NCBI GenBank assembly: GCA_032718475.1
Contig: JAUCBJ010001793.1
Coordinates: forward strand, 1-64,000
Source: Nemertoderma westbladi
Lineage: Eukaryota > Xenacoelomorpha > Nemertodermatida > Nemertodermatidae
Length of the DNA stretch: 64,000 nucleotides
Direction of reading: 5' to 3'
Position numbers and translations under genes: made by a program
Part shown: piece by piece, positions 37,021-48,118 of the stretch
How the letters are laid out: every line of letters starts with the position of its first letter
How positions within the stretch are numbered: the first letter of the stretch is position 1
The notes under the pieces: generated by a model
What the model was told of the DNA's origin: nothing
Database searches by the model: none
The model's input: the letters and a program-made list of their open reading frames with translations, nothing else

Positions 37021-38085
37021 AGTCCTGGTCCTGGTAGCAGTTGCGTTAAATATTTCTTCATGTTAACCGGTAACACCCTGAGCTGTTACCTTGCTACTCT
37101 ACTCAGCTGCAGTCAAGGGAATTTTCGTCTGTCACACATGTAATGTTGAAAGTGGTAACTAGCCAGGTCGGTACCGGTGTCGCAACTGTACACTAAACGG
37201 TATTCACGAACACTCAATTTGAACAATATAAAAAACATTAGTTATTTTATTATTGTTGATAATGTCCTATTCTGTTTCATAACCTTAGATTATTTCATAC
37301 TTTGATAATTTAAGATAAAGGCAAAAAAAGTTAAGATAAAAAAAGTAGGCCCCAATTATAATTGAAATTTAAATTGAGTGGTTATTGATGGATATGCAGA
37401 CATGATGTTAAGTTAGATAGTGCATGTGACATCCGCACGTCACCTCCGCATGCCAAGGGTGCGGATGCCAAAAATCATGCGGATAGCCCGGATGCGTCGG
37501 ATATCGCCACATCCATACGAATCAATATGCCTTCAAGTCACAAAAAATAAGGAAAACATCATCAGTAATATAATTATTTTTGTTTTTATTTTTTTTATAT
37601 AAAGTAATTATCAACAGTCAGTTAATAAACAAATTAATGTGTCATCAAAAGTACACAACCTATGAGCCCAATGCTGTCATCATTCCGTTGATAATAAATA
37701 TTAATTAAAATTGCTTAATATTTTGATTAAAAAGTAACGTGCCACTCTAACCTGCTTGTTTCCCAAAAATGATAATTTAACATTGAGACGGGATGGGATT
37801 TGCCTTGCGTCACCCCCCCCCCCCCCCCCCCCACCTTCTTATCTCCTGCAGTCACACGAAACAATCACCTGGAACTAATAATACTAATTCGTTTCTTGTT
37901 TTGGTTAGATCGAGCCCTTCTGTAACTTGGGTTTTTAGTGAAAACTTGGTGTTCTTCAGATGGGGTAAACTGCCAAGTGAAATACAACAGCAGAAAGTAT
38001 GGTATACTTCACATGGTGGTAAACAGCAACAGTTCTGGTATACTTCAATCTGTTATAAAAATGTAGGTATACTTCTGGCACCACA
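37021..38085. other. Region without a recognised gene
   Basis: AT-rich. GCGGAT/CCGCA repeats occur at 37,425-37,515. The 20-base poly-C run at 37,813-37,832 lies after a repeat containing AACGTGCCACTCTAACCTG. 37,890-38,000 (TTGTTTTGGTTAGATCGAGCCC) resembles 42,975-43,065. I looked here for the third exon of the IRAK1BP1-like gene and did not find it. Confidence 0.5.
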
Positions 38086-38267
38086 GCACTAAATTTAAAT
38101 ATATCCAAACTAAAATAATAAATAGCGGTAAAAAAAACTTACATGTATTCCATATAACTCGAGGATTTCATTTACTGCACTAAATTTAAATATATCCAAA
38201 CTAAAAAAATAAATAGTGGTAAAAAAAACTTACATGTATTCCATATAACTCGAGGATTTCATTTATG
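38086..38267. repeat. 91-bp tandem duplication over an exon end
   Basis: Two copies of a 91-base unit begin at GCACTAAATTTAAATATATCC (38,086 and 38,177). On the minus strand the unit covers the last 32 or so bases of exon 2 of the IRAK1BP1-like gene, its GTAAGT donor and the first part of the intron. The extra copy therefore carries a second donor at 38,137-38,142. Confidence 0.9.
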
Positions 38268-38878
38268 TAATCGAATCGCTTGTTGACGCTTTCCTTAACT
38301 TTCTCTACGGAATCCTTCTTACTAAGGACAATGACATCCACGGTACAGGAGTCAGGGGTGAGCTGCACGTCTGCACACGCTTTAACCTGTCGTTGATAAA
38401 ATATTTAATTGAAACAATAACAACACGTTAAAATCGCACGCGAATATAGGCCTACAGCTGTACAGGCCTATAACTGTATAAGACAGAATGCAGTAAGAGA
38501 AACTATACAAGGAGATAATTACAATTCAAATTATTCCATTTGCTCCTGTCACACTCTGACCACTAACACTGCCTGACCGGTACAACCCTACAGCAGTCTT
38601 GCAGTATAACCTAATTCAGCAAATGCTGAAATGTGCTGTCAGGCAGTGTAGGGCCTAGTGTCAGAGTGTATAGTGTCAGTGAGTGTGTAAACTTGCTCGA
38701 ATATTTTCGAATATTATTTTTTAAGATTCCTGGATTCGCGCTCGCTCGGCAGCTTGGAGCACGGTCCTCAGGCTCAGCCCCTTTGTAAGAAATCAACAAA
38801 CAAACAAACCTGTATTTCTTCTCGCCTTTTTGAAACTCCTACCGGTACCGGTACTTTATGTTCCGCCAGTTTCTCCAT
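38234..38878 (-). CDS. IRAK1BP1: IRAK1BP1-like SIMPL-domain protein, exons 1-2 (partial)
   Basis: Two spliced exons were found by reading the minus strand. Exon 1 is 38,878-38,810 (69 nt, 23 codons, starts MEKLAEH, ends EEIQ, donor CAG|GTTTGT). Exon 2 is 38,386-38,234 (153 nt, 51 codons, acceptor ACGACAG, donor CAT|GTAAGT). Both joins are phase 0. Exon 2 encodes DVQLTPDSCTVDVIVLSKK and then SVNKRFDYINEILELYGIH; the pattern PD...V.V..S.K....K.SV..R.DYI...L...G is that of the IRAK1-binding protein 1 family (SIMPL domain), in vertebrates an NF-kappa-B pathway modulator. Bacterial homologues of unknown function exist. Downstream exons were not found; the nearby RTE element suggests a long or interrupted next intron. 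In exon 1, VPVPV is encoded by a CCGGTA repeat. Without the rest of the protein, loss of function cannot be excluded. Confidence 0.68.
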
Positions 38879-39985
38879 TTCTGTTATTAAGTGAATTATC
38901 AGATTATACTGTTATAGGCCTACTCGAGCCAAGCCAAGGCCTACTACAGTACTCTGGCACTGCTGTGCTGCCTGATAATTAAAAAAACTGAAAAATGATA
39001 CCGTGTACCGTGTATCACATGGCCTAGGTATCGGTTTGCCCGTACATTGGCTGTCTGGTACCGTACTGTTTTTCAGGAGCCCTTAATATTACTAGAATCA
39101 CTATTTCCTGATTGGTTTTAAACCGGGTACCTAGCAACGCCATCAGCTGGTTTCAAAATGCCATATTAATTGCCGGTAGCAGGGGCATGGCCTAGGCAGG
39201 GGCCCTTAAAAATACTGGAGGACTATAAACACTATTTCATGATTGAATTTAAGGGAGTTACAGAGTTATCAGGATGCAGTAAACTCTACAGTATTCAAAC
39301 ACTGGTCAGCCGGTACATTACATTAAGTTTGTATAACCTCAGATTGGAATTTACTTTCACTTTATTAATACAGAACCTACATACAGCCCTACAGCAACCC
39401 TTTCCTCTTGGTTCGCTTTCATTGTACTAAAACGATGCATAATCGTCTGTACTTGTATACAGTTGTATAAATATTGTATTGTGAATTGGAAATTAAAGTG
39501 ACCTTCGTCTGCAACTCTACAATGTATGTAATGTTCTTGAATCAAAAACTTAAATACTACCGGTAGCGGTAAAATTGTTAACGCCCCCTAGCGGCCGATG
39601 CTGATGTTGTGGGTCTCTGCCCGTTTGTCCCATGTTAAATGTCTACCAAATACAGTAGTTAATAATTAATTGAGAACCATCCATGGGTCACTCAAATTCT
39701 ATGAAGTGGTTCAAAAATTATTAAGCCTAGATGAAGTGATATTTAGCGACTCTTTAGCGGCGGACCATGTAAATGTACGACGCCAAAATTCTGAAAACTT
39801 TCTAAACTTTTGACATACTACTTGTGTACCACGTTTGGTATACTTTCATCAAAGAATCGTTGAGTTTACTGTGCCGTATTAGCATTCATAGATTATACGG
39901 ACCGACCGACTAATCGACAGGCAGACCGAGAAATAGACGCGAGGTTGATATTGGTACCCGTACTGTATTCTAAGCTTGCTAACTT
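38879..39985. other. Upstream flank of the IRAK1BP1-like gene
   Basis: No gene is recognised. It contains several ACCGGTAC-type motifs, CTAGCGGCCGATG and TAGCGGCGGACC segments, and a decayed interspersed repeat at about 39,770-39,940 (AAACTTTTGACATACTAC, TTTGGTATACTTTCATC, ACCGACCGACTAATCGACAGGCAGACCGAG). Confidence 0.45.
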
Positions 39986-39989
39986 TCGT

Positions 39990-41460
39990 GGCTCGCCCCA
40001 CAGTGTTTGTCAATTTAACGGCTTCCTGTCAGTTCTGTCACTGGCCCTGTTGGTTCCGTATAGTGACTAGTTGTTTTAAAGCCATCCAACCACCAAGGTT
40101 ACGGCAGAATCGCCAGCCGATCGCCTCAATGGTTGGAAGGCCCACTTTGAAAAGCTCCTCAATAATGACAGGGTATTGCCTGATAACTTTATAGAAGCAA
40201 AAGTGTCTGAGTCTGTACTCCCAGATATTCCCATTGGTGATATCTCCTTTGCAGAAGTGAAGGCTGCTGCAAAGAGCATTAAGACCAATCGCGCCAGTGG
40301 AGTAGATGGTGTTCCCCTTGAGGTCTTTAAAATACTGATGTTTCGTGTTCCCCTTGAGGTTTTTAAAATACCTGAGTGTTTAAAGCTCATCTATCCCATC
40401 ATAGTAGACATGTACATAACAACAAGAGTCCCACAAGAAATGAAAACAAATAAGTTGGCGCCAGTTCCCAAGAAGGGCAACCTAACACTCTATGGTCCTT
40501 TTCGGGGAATCTCATTGATCTCGATTGCTGCAAAGCTATACAATATAATTATATTAAATCGCATCAGGGATCCCATTGGGAGACAGCTCCGTGGAAATCA
40601 GAATGGGTTTCGTAAAGGTCGTGGGACCATGGGGCCTATTTTGGCACTTAGAACATGCTGCTTCTAGTGTTGGTCTTTTTATTAACTCCAAAAAGACCAA
40701 AATTTTGACAGTTAACTTTGAAAGTCCTCAGCAAGTCTCTGACCGGATGAGCATAAGCGCAAAGGATGGTATACTTGAGCATGTTGACGACTTCTGTTAC
40801 CTGGGATCATGGATCCGGAAGTCAGGTGAGGACCTTCGAATACGTAAGGGAAAGGCATGGGCAGCCTTGAATAGGCTTTTCAGGATTTGGAAGTCATAGA
40901 GAATTAATCGGAAACTAAAGCTCCGATTATTTAGAGCAGCAGTAGTTCCAGTACTCCTCTACGGGAGTCCATGCTGGGCTCTAACTGCTGAGGACACCAA
41001 ATCTCTGGATGGCACATTCACAAGAATGCTACGCCGGGTTCATTGTGTCAAGTACAATGTACACATCTCCAAACCGACACTATATAACATTGGAGGTGTC
41101 TCATTGGTTCCCCCAAGCTTGACACTAGAACAAACTCGCCCCCGCTTTGCAGGACATTGTTTTCGCCGTGAGGACCAGCCAGTGCATAATCTTGTGCTTT
41201 GGCAGCCTCATAGAGTGAATAAGCTTGGTGGTGGACAGCCCATGACTTTCTTGAGGCGCATCTTAAAGGACACTGGCCTTGAAGATGCGGATGATCTAGC
41301 AAATGTCATGGGTTATAGGGAGTTGTGGCGGCGCAATTTTGTCGACAAGCCGGCACAGCCTTCTTAAAAATGCAGCTTCAATGCAGCATGCCGATCCTAG
41401 AAATAGTAGTAGTAGAAGTAGTATGCCGATCCGATCCTAGTAGTAGTAGTAGTTGTTGTT
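39990..41460 (+). pseudogene. RTE-like LINE with RT core deleted
   Basis: Frames encode DRLNGWKAHFEKLLNNDR, RASGVDGVPLEVFK, LAPVPKKGN, FRGISLISIAAKLYN and GNQNGFRKGRGTMGPILALR. The sequence then jumps at about 40,650 to EHAASSVGLFINSKKTK and runs to the C-terminus (CYLGSWIRKSGED, AGHCFRREDQPVH). The deletion removes the KAFDS, QGDTLAP and FADD motifs, so it cannot be active. There is also a 45-base tandem repeat of VPLEVFKI (about 40,309-40,370), a stop after FRIWKS, and later frame changes. The 3' end is AGTAGTAGTAG-rich (about 41,405-41,455). It belongs to the same family as 60,625-61,790. Confidence 0.88.
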
Positions 41461-43375
41461 TTAAGGGCTTCCGAAATAGTGACTCTAGTTGTTTTAAGGG
41501 CAACTGCTATTTTATCCAGCTGTTGGTGGTTGGGGTTGCCCAATAACATGAGTTTATTGATTTCTTTGTTGGTTAAGTAAATAAATTAATATGCGATTTT
41601 GAATTATTTTAGCTAGAAATTTGTGCTGTTTGTATATTTGTGAATCGCTTCCAGTTGTATCTTGTGTTATATTAAAAATAATTATAACATATTACTATTA
41701 AAACACAAATTCCCTGTTAATACCTGCCTTCATCAATCCTCTGTGCGCCTTTGGGTTGGGGTGGTGCAGATTAAGAGGGAGGTTAACCCTATCCATACCG
41801 AGGGGGGGGGGGGGGGGGGGGCTTTGATTTATTAGTGTTTGGTTAAATTTCTTAAATACCGAGTTTGTGATACAGTAGAATCGCTCAATATTAATCTATA
41901 TCTCATAACTGTGCCTCGTGCTGCGCGAAGACACCCACGAACGTGTCAGTGTTACATATTTATATATTATTTTTTTTTAATTTCTGCAAACTCTAAATAA
42001 TTTAATTATTTTTTTTCATTTCTGTGAACTCTAAATAATTTTACTATTTTTTTATTGAATTTTTGTAAACTCTAAATAATTTAATTATTTTTTTTAATTT
42101 CTGCAAACTCTAAATAATTTTAATATATGTTCCCATGCCATGTAGGCTTACTGAAGTGTTGTACCTTGTACTTTTGTAGGGTACCGGTTCGTAAACACAC
42201 CTAAACACAAACACAAATCAGCCACCATACATATCCTTCATTGCATCACCATTATTAACCGAATGCGCCCTCCCCACACCCACTTTCCCCCATAAGTAAC
42301 CAATCAAAGCCAACCCCAAAATCTTGCCTATCACTACAAAGCTGGGGTTACGTTACCAATAATGGCGCCCTTTTGCAAAGGTAGTAAACGAATGATATAA
42401 TGCTTTTGGCCAATGACTTTGGCTCCTAAGTTGTTTAAATTCCGTCTGCTGCCAGGTAATGCCAATAGCCCAATAACGGCCTGTAATCAGCTGCGTTTCA
42501 AATAATTTTTAACTTCCGTATACCCTATACTTACAGTACTTTATCTTGGGAGGAATGGCATGACTCATCATAAACCTTATCTGATATTATCATTATCAAA
42601 TAATACTTTATTTGCATATATTAATAGTCGTCATAAAGATTGTTGTTGTATTTTGCAGGTTATCTTTTATAACGGTTTGAAATTGTTTGTTCTTGCACAA
42701 TCTTGTGCTAAGAATACTTAATTGAGTAAATTGAATGAACATTTATTACTTTTTTTTTCGGTTGAGACGTCATTCTTATGAAACTTTGCTTTAGAAAATT
42801 GAATTTTCTTTACTCTGTTTTTCGCCCATGTGAAGAATACCAGGATTTCACTTTTCGGTCGACTTTTTATTAGAATTTTATATATGAAGATTTTTTATTT
42901 TTTTAATTTATCTTTAGTAAGTGTTTTATAGCGCTTATTTCTGTCTTATAATAACCTGTACATATACTAATTCGTTTATTGTTTTGGTTAGATTCAGCCC
43001 TTCTGTAACCTGTGTTTTTGGTGAAAACCTGGTAATCTTCACATGGGGGTAACTGCAAAGTGAAATATAACGGAAAAAAGGCAAAAAAAATTCACCGAAA
43101 AATGGACATCACTTTTTATTGCTTCGGATTCAGATCGCGGAACCTTGATTTTTGGAAACTACTTCAAATTTTGCATTAGATGAGATGTTTTATGAAAAAA
43201 TTCAACAATTTCAAAGTTTTGGTGTTCAACAGCCTTAATTAAATAGGCTATCACTTTATGGTATGTAACTATATATTACTTAATTACTTATTATTGTACT
43301 TGACATTAATAGTGATAAGAATAGCTTTAGTGATAAGCTGCTATTTGTTACAAACCTTACCGGTAGAGGAGTAGA
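41461..43375. other. Repeat-rich spacer
   Basis: No gene is seen. A 20-base poly-G run lies at 41,802-41,821. 41,835-41,965 (TACCGAGTTTGTGATACAGTAG to CCCACGAACGTGT) resembles 23,990-24,095. Four ATAATTT...CAAACTCTA repeats of about 43 bases lie at 41,960-42,125. 42,970-43,065 carries the TTGTTTTGGTTAGATTCAGCCC repeat. Confidence 0.5.
41960..42125. repeat. Short tandem repeat, about 43-bp unit
   Basis: Four imperfect units share TTTCTGCAAACTCTAAATAATTT followed by a T-rich stretch. Differences are mainly in T-run length and in CTGCAAA/CTGTGAA/TTGTAAA variants. Confidence 0.85.
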
Positions 43376-43379
43376 GGCG

Positions 43380-44040
43380 GTAGATATATCCAGCTGATCG
43401 CCTGTCTGATTGGAAGGTTCACTTTGAGAAACTGCTCAATAATGATTGAGTACCTCCTGATGATATCACAGTGCATCGAGTGTCTCCCACAGTGCTCAAA
43501 GACATCCCCACAGACAATCAGTCAGATCCATCAATGATCTATCTATCCATCATCTTTGTGGATTTCTTCAAGTCCTCCGGTTCTATCTCCCGCACACCAT
43601 ATAGGCCTTAAAATGCTTAAGATGGACTATGGGAACGAACACCGATGATATAATTGGCGCAAAGATGATGGTTCCACAACATTTGTCTCTAAAACATATG
43701 GAGATACAGACCAATTGAAGTGTCAAGAAGTGTCCATAAAGGTGACACGCTTGCACGTATTCTCTTCATTATTATGGTGGACTATGTGCTGTTAATTTAT
43801 CTCGACCAACATAATATAGATGGGGGTGGACCTGGACATACAACAAGCCAGTAGAAGTGGAGGTAATTCACCATTACACTTGACGGACCTCGACTTTTCT
43901 GATTATCTGGGTTTAATATAGGAAAACATGGGATGGTACCCAAATGCAAATACTACTCAGAGGTCTAGAACATGCAGCATCTATTTGTAAATACTACAAG
44001 GACAATAATCCTGAAGGTAAACTTGGATTCCCTCCTGTAG
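43380..44040 (+). pseudogene. Highly decayed RTE-like LINE copy
   Basis: Scattered short matches follow the order of the 40-kb and 61-kb copies: WKVHFEKLLNND, IIFVDFFKSS, GDTLARILFIIMVDYVL, then LEHAAS. Many stops and indels separate them. It is the oldest-looking member of this RTE family in the window. Confidence 0.75.
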
Positions 44041-44254
44041 GTCATCGACCATCGGTTAACACCCCCGCATACAAAAGACCTTGGCATAAGGTCTACATTA
44101 AATAAACTATTAGTGGCATGGAAATCTCAAAATCACCATCTCTGAAAAAGTGAAATTTATTCCGGCCATTAGTAAAGATTTGTCTGTAGGGTTAGGGTTC
44201 ATGACTTAAACTTCAGCTTACTTAACAAACAAGGATTGTATAATCTCGTAGGGG

Positions 44255-44345
44255 GTACCGGTAGCTCAGTTGGTTGAGCGCCGGGCCTGCAATGAGCTCC
44301 GCCAGGGTCCATTCATCCACCAGGGTCGATAAAATCAGGACAAGT
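44255..44345 (+). mobile_element. tRNA-derived SINE-like head
   Basis: TAGCTCAGTTGG (44,262-44,273) is a perfect tRNA A box within GGTAGCTCAGTTGGTTGAGCGCC, followed by a CTGCAAT anticodon-loop-like segment. The downstream GGGTCCATTCATCC is a poor B box, and no cloverleaf can be completed, so it is not a working tRNA gene. Following sequence (CCTACCTTCGGGTAGCTGCTATCG near 44,400) could be the SINE body. Confidence 0.55.
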
Positions 44346-45470
44346 TGAATTACTGGGAGCACAACTTGGGATAGCTATAGCGTCCTGCGTCCACCCCTAC
44401 CTTCGGGTAGCTGCTATCGAAGGAGGGGCCTTTGACTGTTTGCTTTGCTTTCTTTGTCTTATTGTCAAAATCCACCACCACCCTGCAGGTACGGTGGCGA
44501 AGTCTTACCGTCCAGTGTCCACTACTATCATAGAACAGCAACAGATCGGATTGGGCTGGGCTGGTCTTGCTTGATCTATGCTTGGCAGCTGGTATTTGGG
44601 ATCAGCCTTTGACATTACCGGAACATCTGCTATAAAGACATTAGTCTTGATAATGCAGAGACTAGAGACGAAGTGTTTCGTTGCAGAAGTGACCGGAATG
44701 CATCCTTGTCATGTGGCCGAGATTTGAATACGGCGGGTACGTTCAACAAATATAATAATATAAATCGACTGGTTTTGTATTACCGTAAATCATATTGGTA
44801 TTTTGTCTTAGAACACTCTACATGCTTCACTAGTGCAACCTTATTGTACTATCATATCGTCTATGTCTGTCCACCATTTACTAAGAAGATACCTAGAACT
44901 TTTAATGTTCCCTTTCAGTGGTTAGTCAGTCATGCTACATTTGTGAGATTTTGTTTTATTATATTTGAAGAAGCTCGGCCGATTACTGAATATAGCCATA
45001 GCGGAAACAACCCGGTTTTGATAATAATACCTACCTTTAATGTTTTTTTTACAAGTCGCAGCTTGTCATTAAATCATATATAATTTCCTTATATTACAAC
45101 AAACTTTAGATTGACTTGGGTTTTTCCAAAGTTTTTTACCTGTTATTATTTTGCTCTTAATTTTTTTACTCCATAATATTTTTTTACTCAATAACTAGAA
45201 CGCCATCAAGATGGATTTAAACGAACCTGTCTTACTGTATTAGATAAATAAAATAATAATTAATTATCTGTATTAGATAAATTTATTATACTAAATACAT
45301 TCTCAGTTAGCCTAATATAAAAATATCGGAAGCAACCAATATAATGTACAAGCCTCCTACCCGGCTGGAACCCTGGTTTAGTTTTCCGGTTAATTTAATC
45401 GACAGCTGATGTAAACGCGCCAGATAAACAAAACCTGATAACCCTTTGCATTTATATTGAGCTTAATTGT
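44346..45470. other. Region without a recognised gene
   Basis: Probable SINE body to about 44,570 (hairpin CTACC-TTCG-GGTAG), then AT-rich sequence. The plus ORF at 44,673-45,083 (136 residues) shows no family signature and has the composition of random AT-rich DNA. Confidence 0.45.
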
Positions 45471-47775
45471 AACCTCCTCACTTGGAACCTCCATCCCTTG
45501 TAACCCCCTCATTTGTAACCACCTTACTTGTAACCCTTTACCCCTTACTTATAACCCCCTCACTTGTGACCTCCCTCATTTGTAACCTCCTCACTCGTAA
45601 CCTCCTCACTTGTAGCCTCCTCACTTGTAGCCTCCTCACTTGTAAGCTTATCACTTGTAACCTCCTCACTTGTAACCGCCTCACTTGTAACCTCCCTCGC
45701 TTGTAACCTCCTCACTTTTAATCACCTCACTTGTAACCTCCTCACTTTTAATCACCTCACTTGTAACCTCCCTCACTTTGTAACCTCCTCACTTTTTATC
45801 ACCTCACTTGCAAACTTCACACTTGTAGCCTCCTCACTTGTAAGCTTCTCACTTGTAACCTCCTCACTTGTAACCGCCTCACTTGTAACCGCCTCACTTG
45901 TAACCTCCCTCGCTTGTAACCTCCCTCGCTTGTAACCTCCTCACTTTTAATCACCTCACTTGTAACCTCCCTCGCTTGTAACCTCCCTCGCTTGTAACCT
46001 CCCTCACTTTGTAACCTCCTCACTTTTTATCACCTCACTTGCAAACTTCACACTTGTAGCCTCCTCACTTGTAAGCTTCTCACTTGTAACCTCCTCACTT
46101 GTAACCGCCTCACTTGTAACCGCCTCACTTGTAACCTCCCTCGCTTGTAACCTCCCTCACTTGTAACCTCCCTCACTTTGTAACCTCCTCACTTTTTATC
46201 ACCTCACTTGCAAACTTCACACTTGTAGCCTCCTCACTTGTAAGCTTCTCACTTGTAACCTCCTCACTTGTAACCACCTCACTTGTAACCTCTTCACTTG
46301 TAACCTCCTCACTTGTAACCGCCTCACTTGTTACCTCACTCACTTGTAACCACCTCACTTGTAACCTCCCTCACTTGTAACCTCCTCACTTTTAATCACC
46401 TCACTTGCAACCTCCACACTTGTAACCTCCTCACTTGTAACCTCCTCACTTGTAACCGCCTCACTTGTAACCTCCCTCACTTGTAACCTCCTTACTTTCA
46501 ATCACCTCACTTGTAACCTCCTCACTTTTAATCACCTCACTTGCAACCTCCACACTTGTAACCTCCTCACTTATAACCGCCTCACTTGTAACCTCCCTCA
46601 CTTGTAACCTCCTCACTTTCAATCACCTCACTTGTAACCTCCCTCACTTGTAACCTCCTCACTTTAAATCACCTCACTTACAACCTCCACACTTGTAACC
46701 TCCTCACTTTTAACCGCCTCACTTGTAACCTCCTCACTTATAACCCCCTCACTTGTTACCCTCCTGACTTGTAACCTCCTCACTTTTAATCACCTCACTT
46801 GTAACCTCCTCACTTGTAACCTCCTCACTTTTAATCACCTCACTTGCAACCTCCACACTTGTAACCTCCTCACTTGTAACCTCCTCACTTGTAACCGCCT
46901 CACTTGTAACCTCCCTCACTTGTAACCTCCTCACTTTCAATCACCTCACTTGTAACCTCCCTCACTTGTAACCTCCTCACTTTTAATCACCTCACTTGCA
47001 ACCTTCACACTTGTAACCTCCTCACTTGTAACCGCCTCACTTGTAACCTGCCTCAATTGTAACCTCCTCACTTTCAATCACCTCACTTGTAACCTCCCTC
47101 ACTTGTAACCTCCTCACTTTTAATCACCTCACTTGCAACCTCCACACTTGTAACCTCCTCACTTGTAACCTCCTCACTTGTAACCGCCTCACTTGTAACC
47201 TGCCTCAATTGTAACCTCCTCACTTTCAATCACCTCACTTGTAACCTCCCTCACTTGTAACCTCCTCACTTTTAATCACCTCACTTACAACCTCCACACT
47301 TGTAACCTCCTCACTTGTAACCTCTCACTTGTAACCTCCTCATTTGTAACCACATCACTTATAACCCCCTCACTTGTAACCTCCTCACTTGTAACCCTCT
47401 CACTTATAACCACTTCACTCGCTACCTCCTCACTTGGAACCTCCTCACTTGTAACCACATCACTTGTAATCCCCTCACTTATAACCTCCTCACTTGTACC
47501 TCCATCACTTGTAACCTCCCTCTCTTGTATCCTGCTCACTTGTAACTCACTCACTTGTAACCTCCTCACTTGTAACCTTCTCACTCGTAACCTCCTCACT
47601 TGTAACCCCCACACTTGTAACTCCCTCACTTGTAACCTCCTCACTTGTAACTCCATCACTTGTAACCCCCACACTTGTAACTCCCTCACTTGTAACCTCC
47701 TCACTTGTAACTCCATCACTTGTAACCTGCTCACTTGTAACCACCTCACTTGTAATCCCCCTCACCTCACTTGTT
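45471..47775. repeat. 15-bp minisatellite, about 2.3 kb
   Basis: The repeat is built on CTCACTTGTAACCTC with many variants (CACTTTTAATCAC, CACTTGCAACCTCCA, CACTTGTAACCGC). Longer blocks of about 90-180 bases recur in the same variant order, for example around 45,790-46,030, 46,030-46,210 and 46,800-47,290, showing higher-order duplication. Minus-strand EVTSEEVTSE-type ORFs are repeat artefacts. Confidence 0.96.
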
Positions 47776-47799
47776 TGATTGTAAATACTGGTGCATCCG

Positions 47800-48118
47800 T
47801 GGGTAATTAATTGTTAGAGCATACATGAACGGTTATTTGGCAGACAAGAGTTCGATCCCCGAAGGTGGCAAATTATTGTTCTTGCTTCACTTGCTATGTA
47901 GTTAGTTGTTCATCCAAAGTCCTGTTTAAATTAACAAATTTTATAACATTCTGTAATAATTACTATTACATAAAATTAGTTTAGTATTATAATTACAATT
48001 GTATATGAAACCGGAATATTTCACTGTTTTAATTAGATACGTTTCTGCCTGCCTACCAATATTATTAACCTTTTATTTCACGAGTAATTAAATATTTATA
48101 GCAGAGTTTACAACATAA
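47800..48118. other. Upstream flank of the stabilin-like gene
   Basis: It contains a B-box-like GTTCGATCCCC at about 47,851 within a tRNA-like stretch (GTTAGAGCATACATGAACGG upstream). It probably is a SINE relic. AT-rich sequence follows, with TATTTATAGCAG about 30 bases before the chosen ATG. Confidence 0.4.

Noticed and set aside
44255-44345. Functional tRNA gene
   Set aside because: It has a perfect A box but no acceptable B box or acceptor stem; it is best read as a SINE head.
47285-47765. EVTSEEVTSE and RRLQVRRLQV repeat proteins
   Set aside because: They are minus-strand readings of the 15-bp minisatellite, with no start context and frames shifting at each unit variant.
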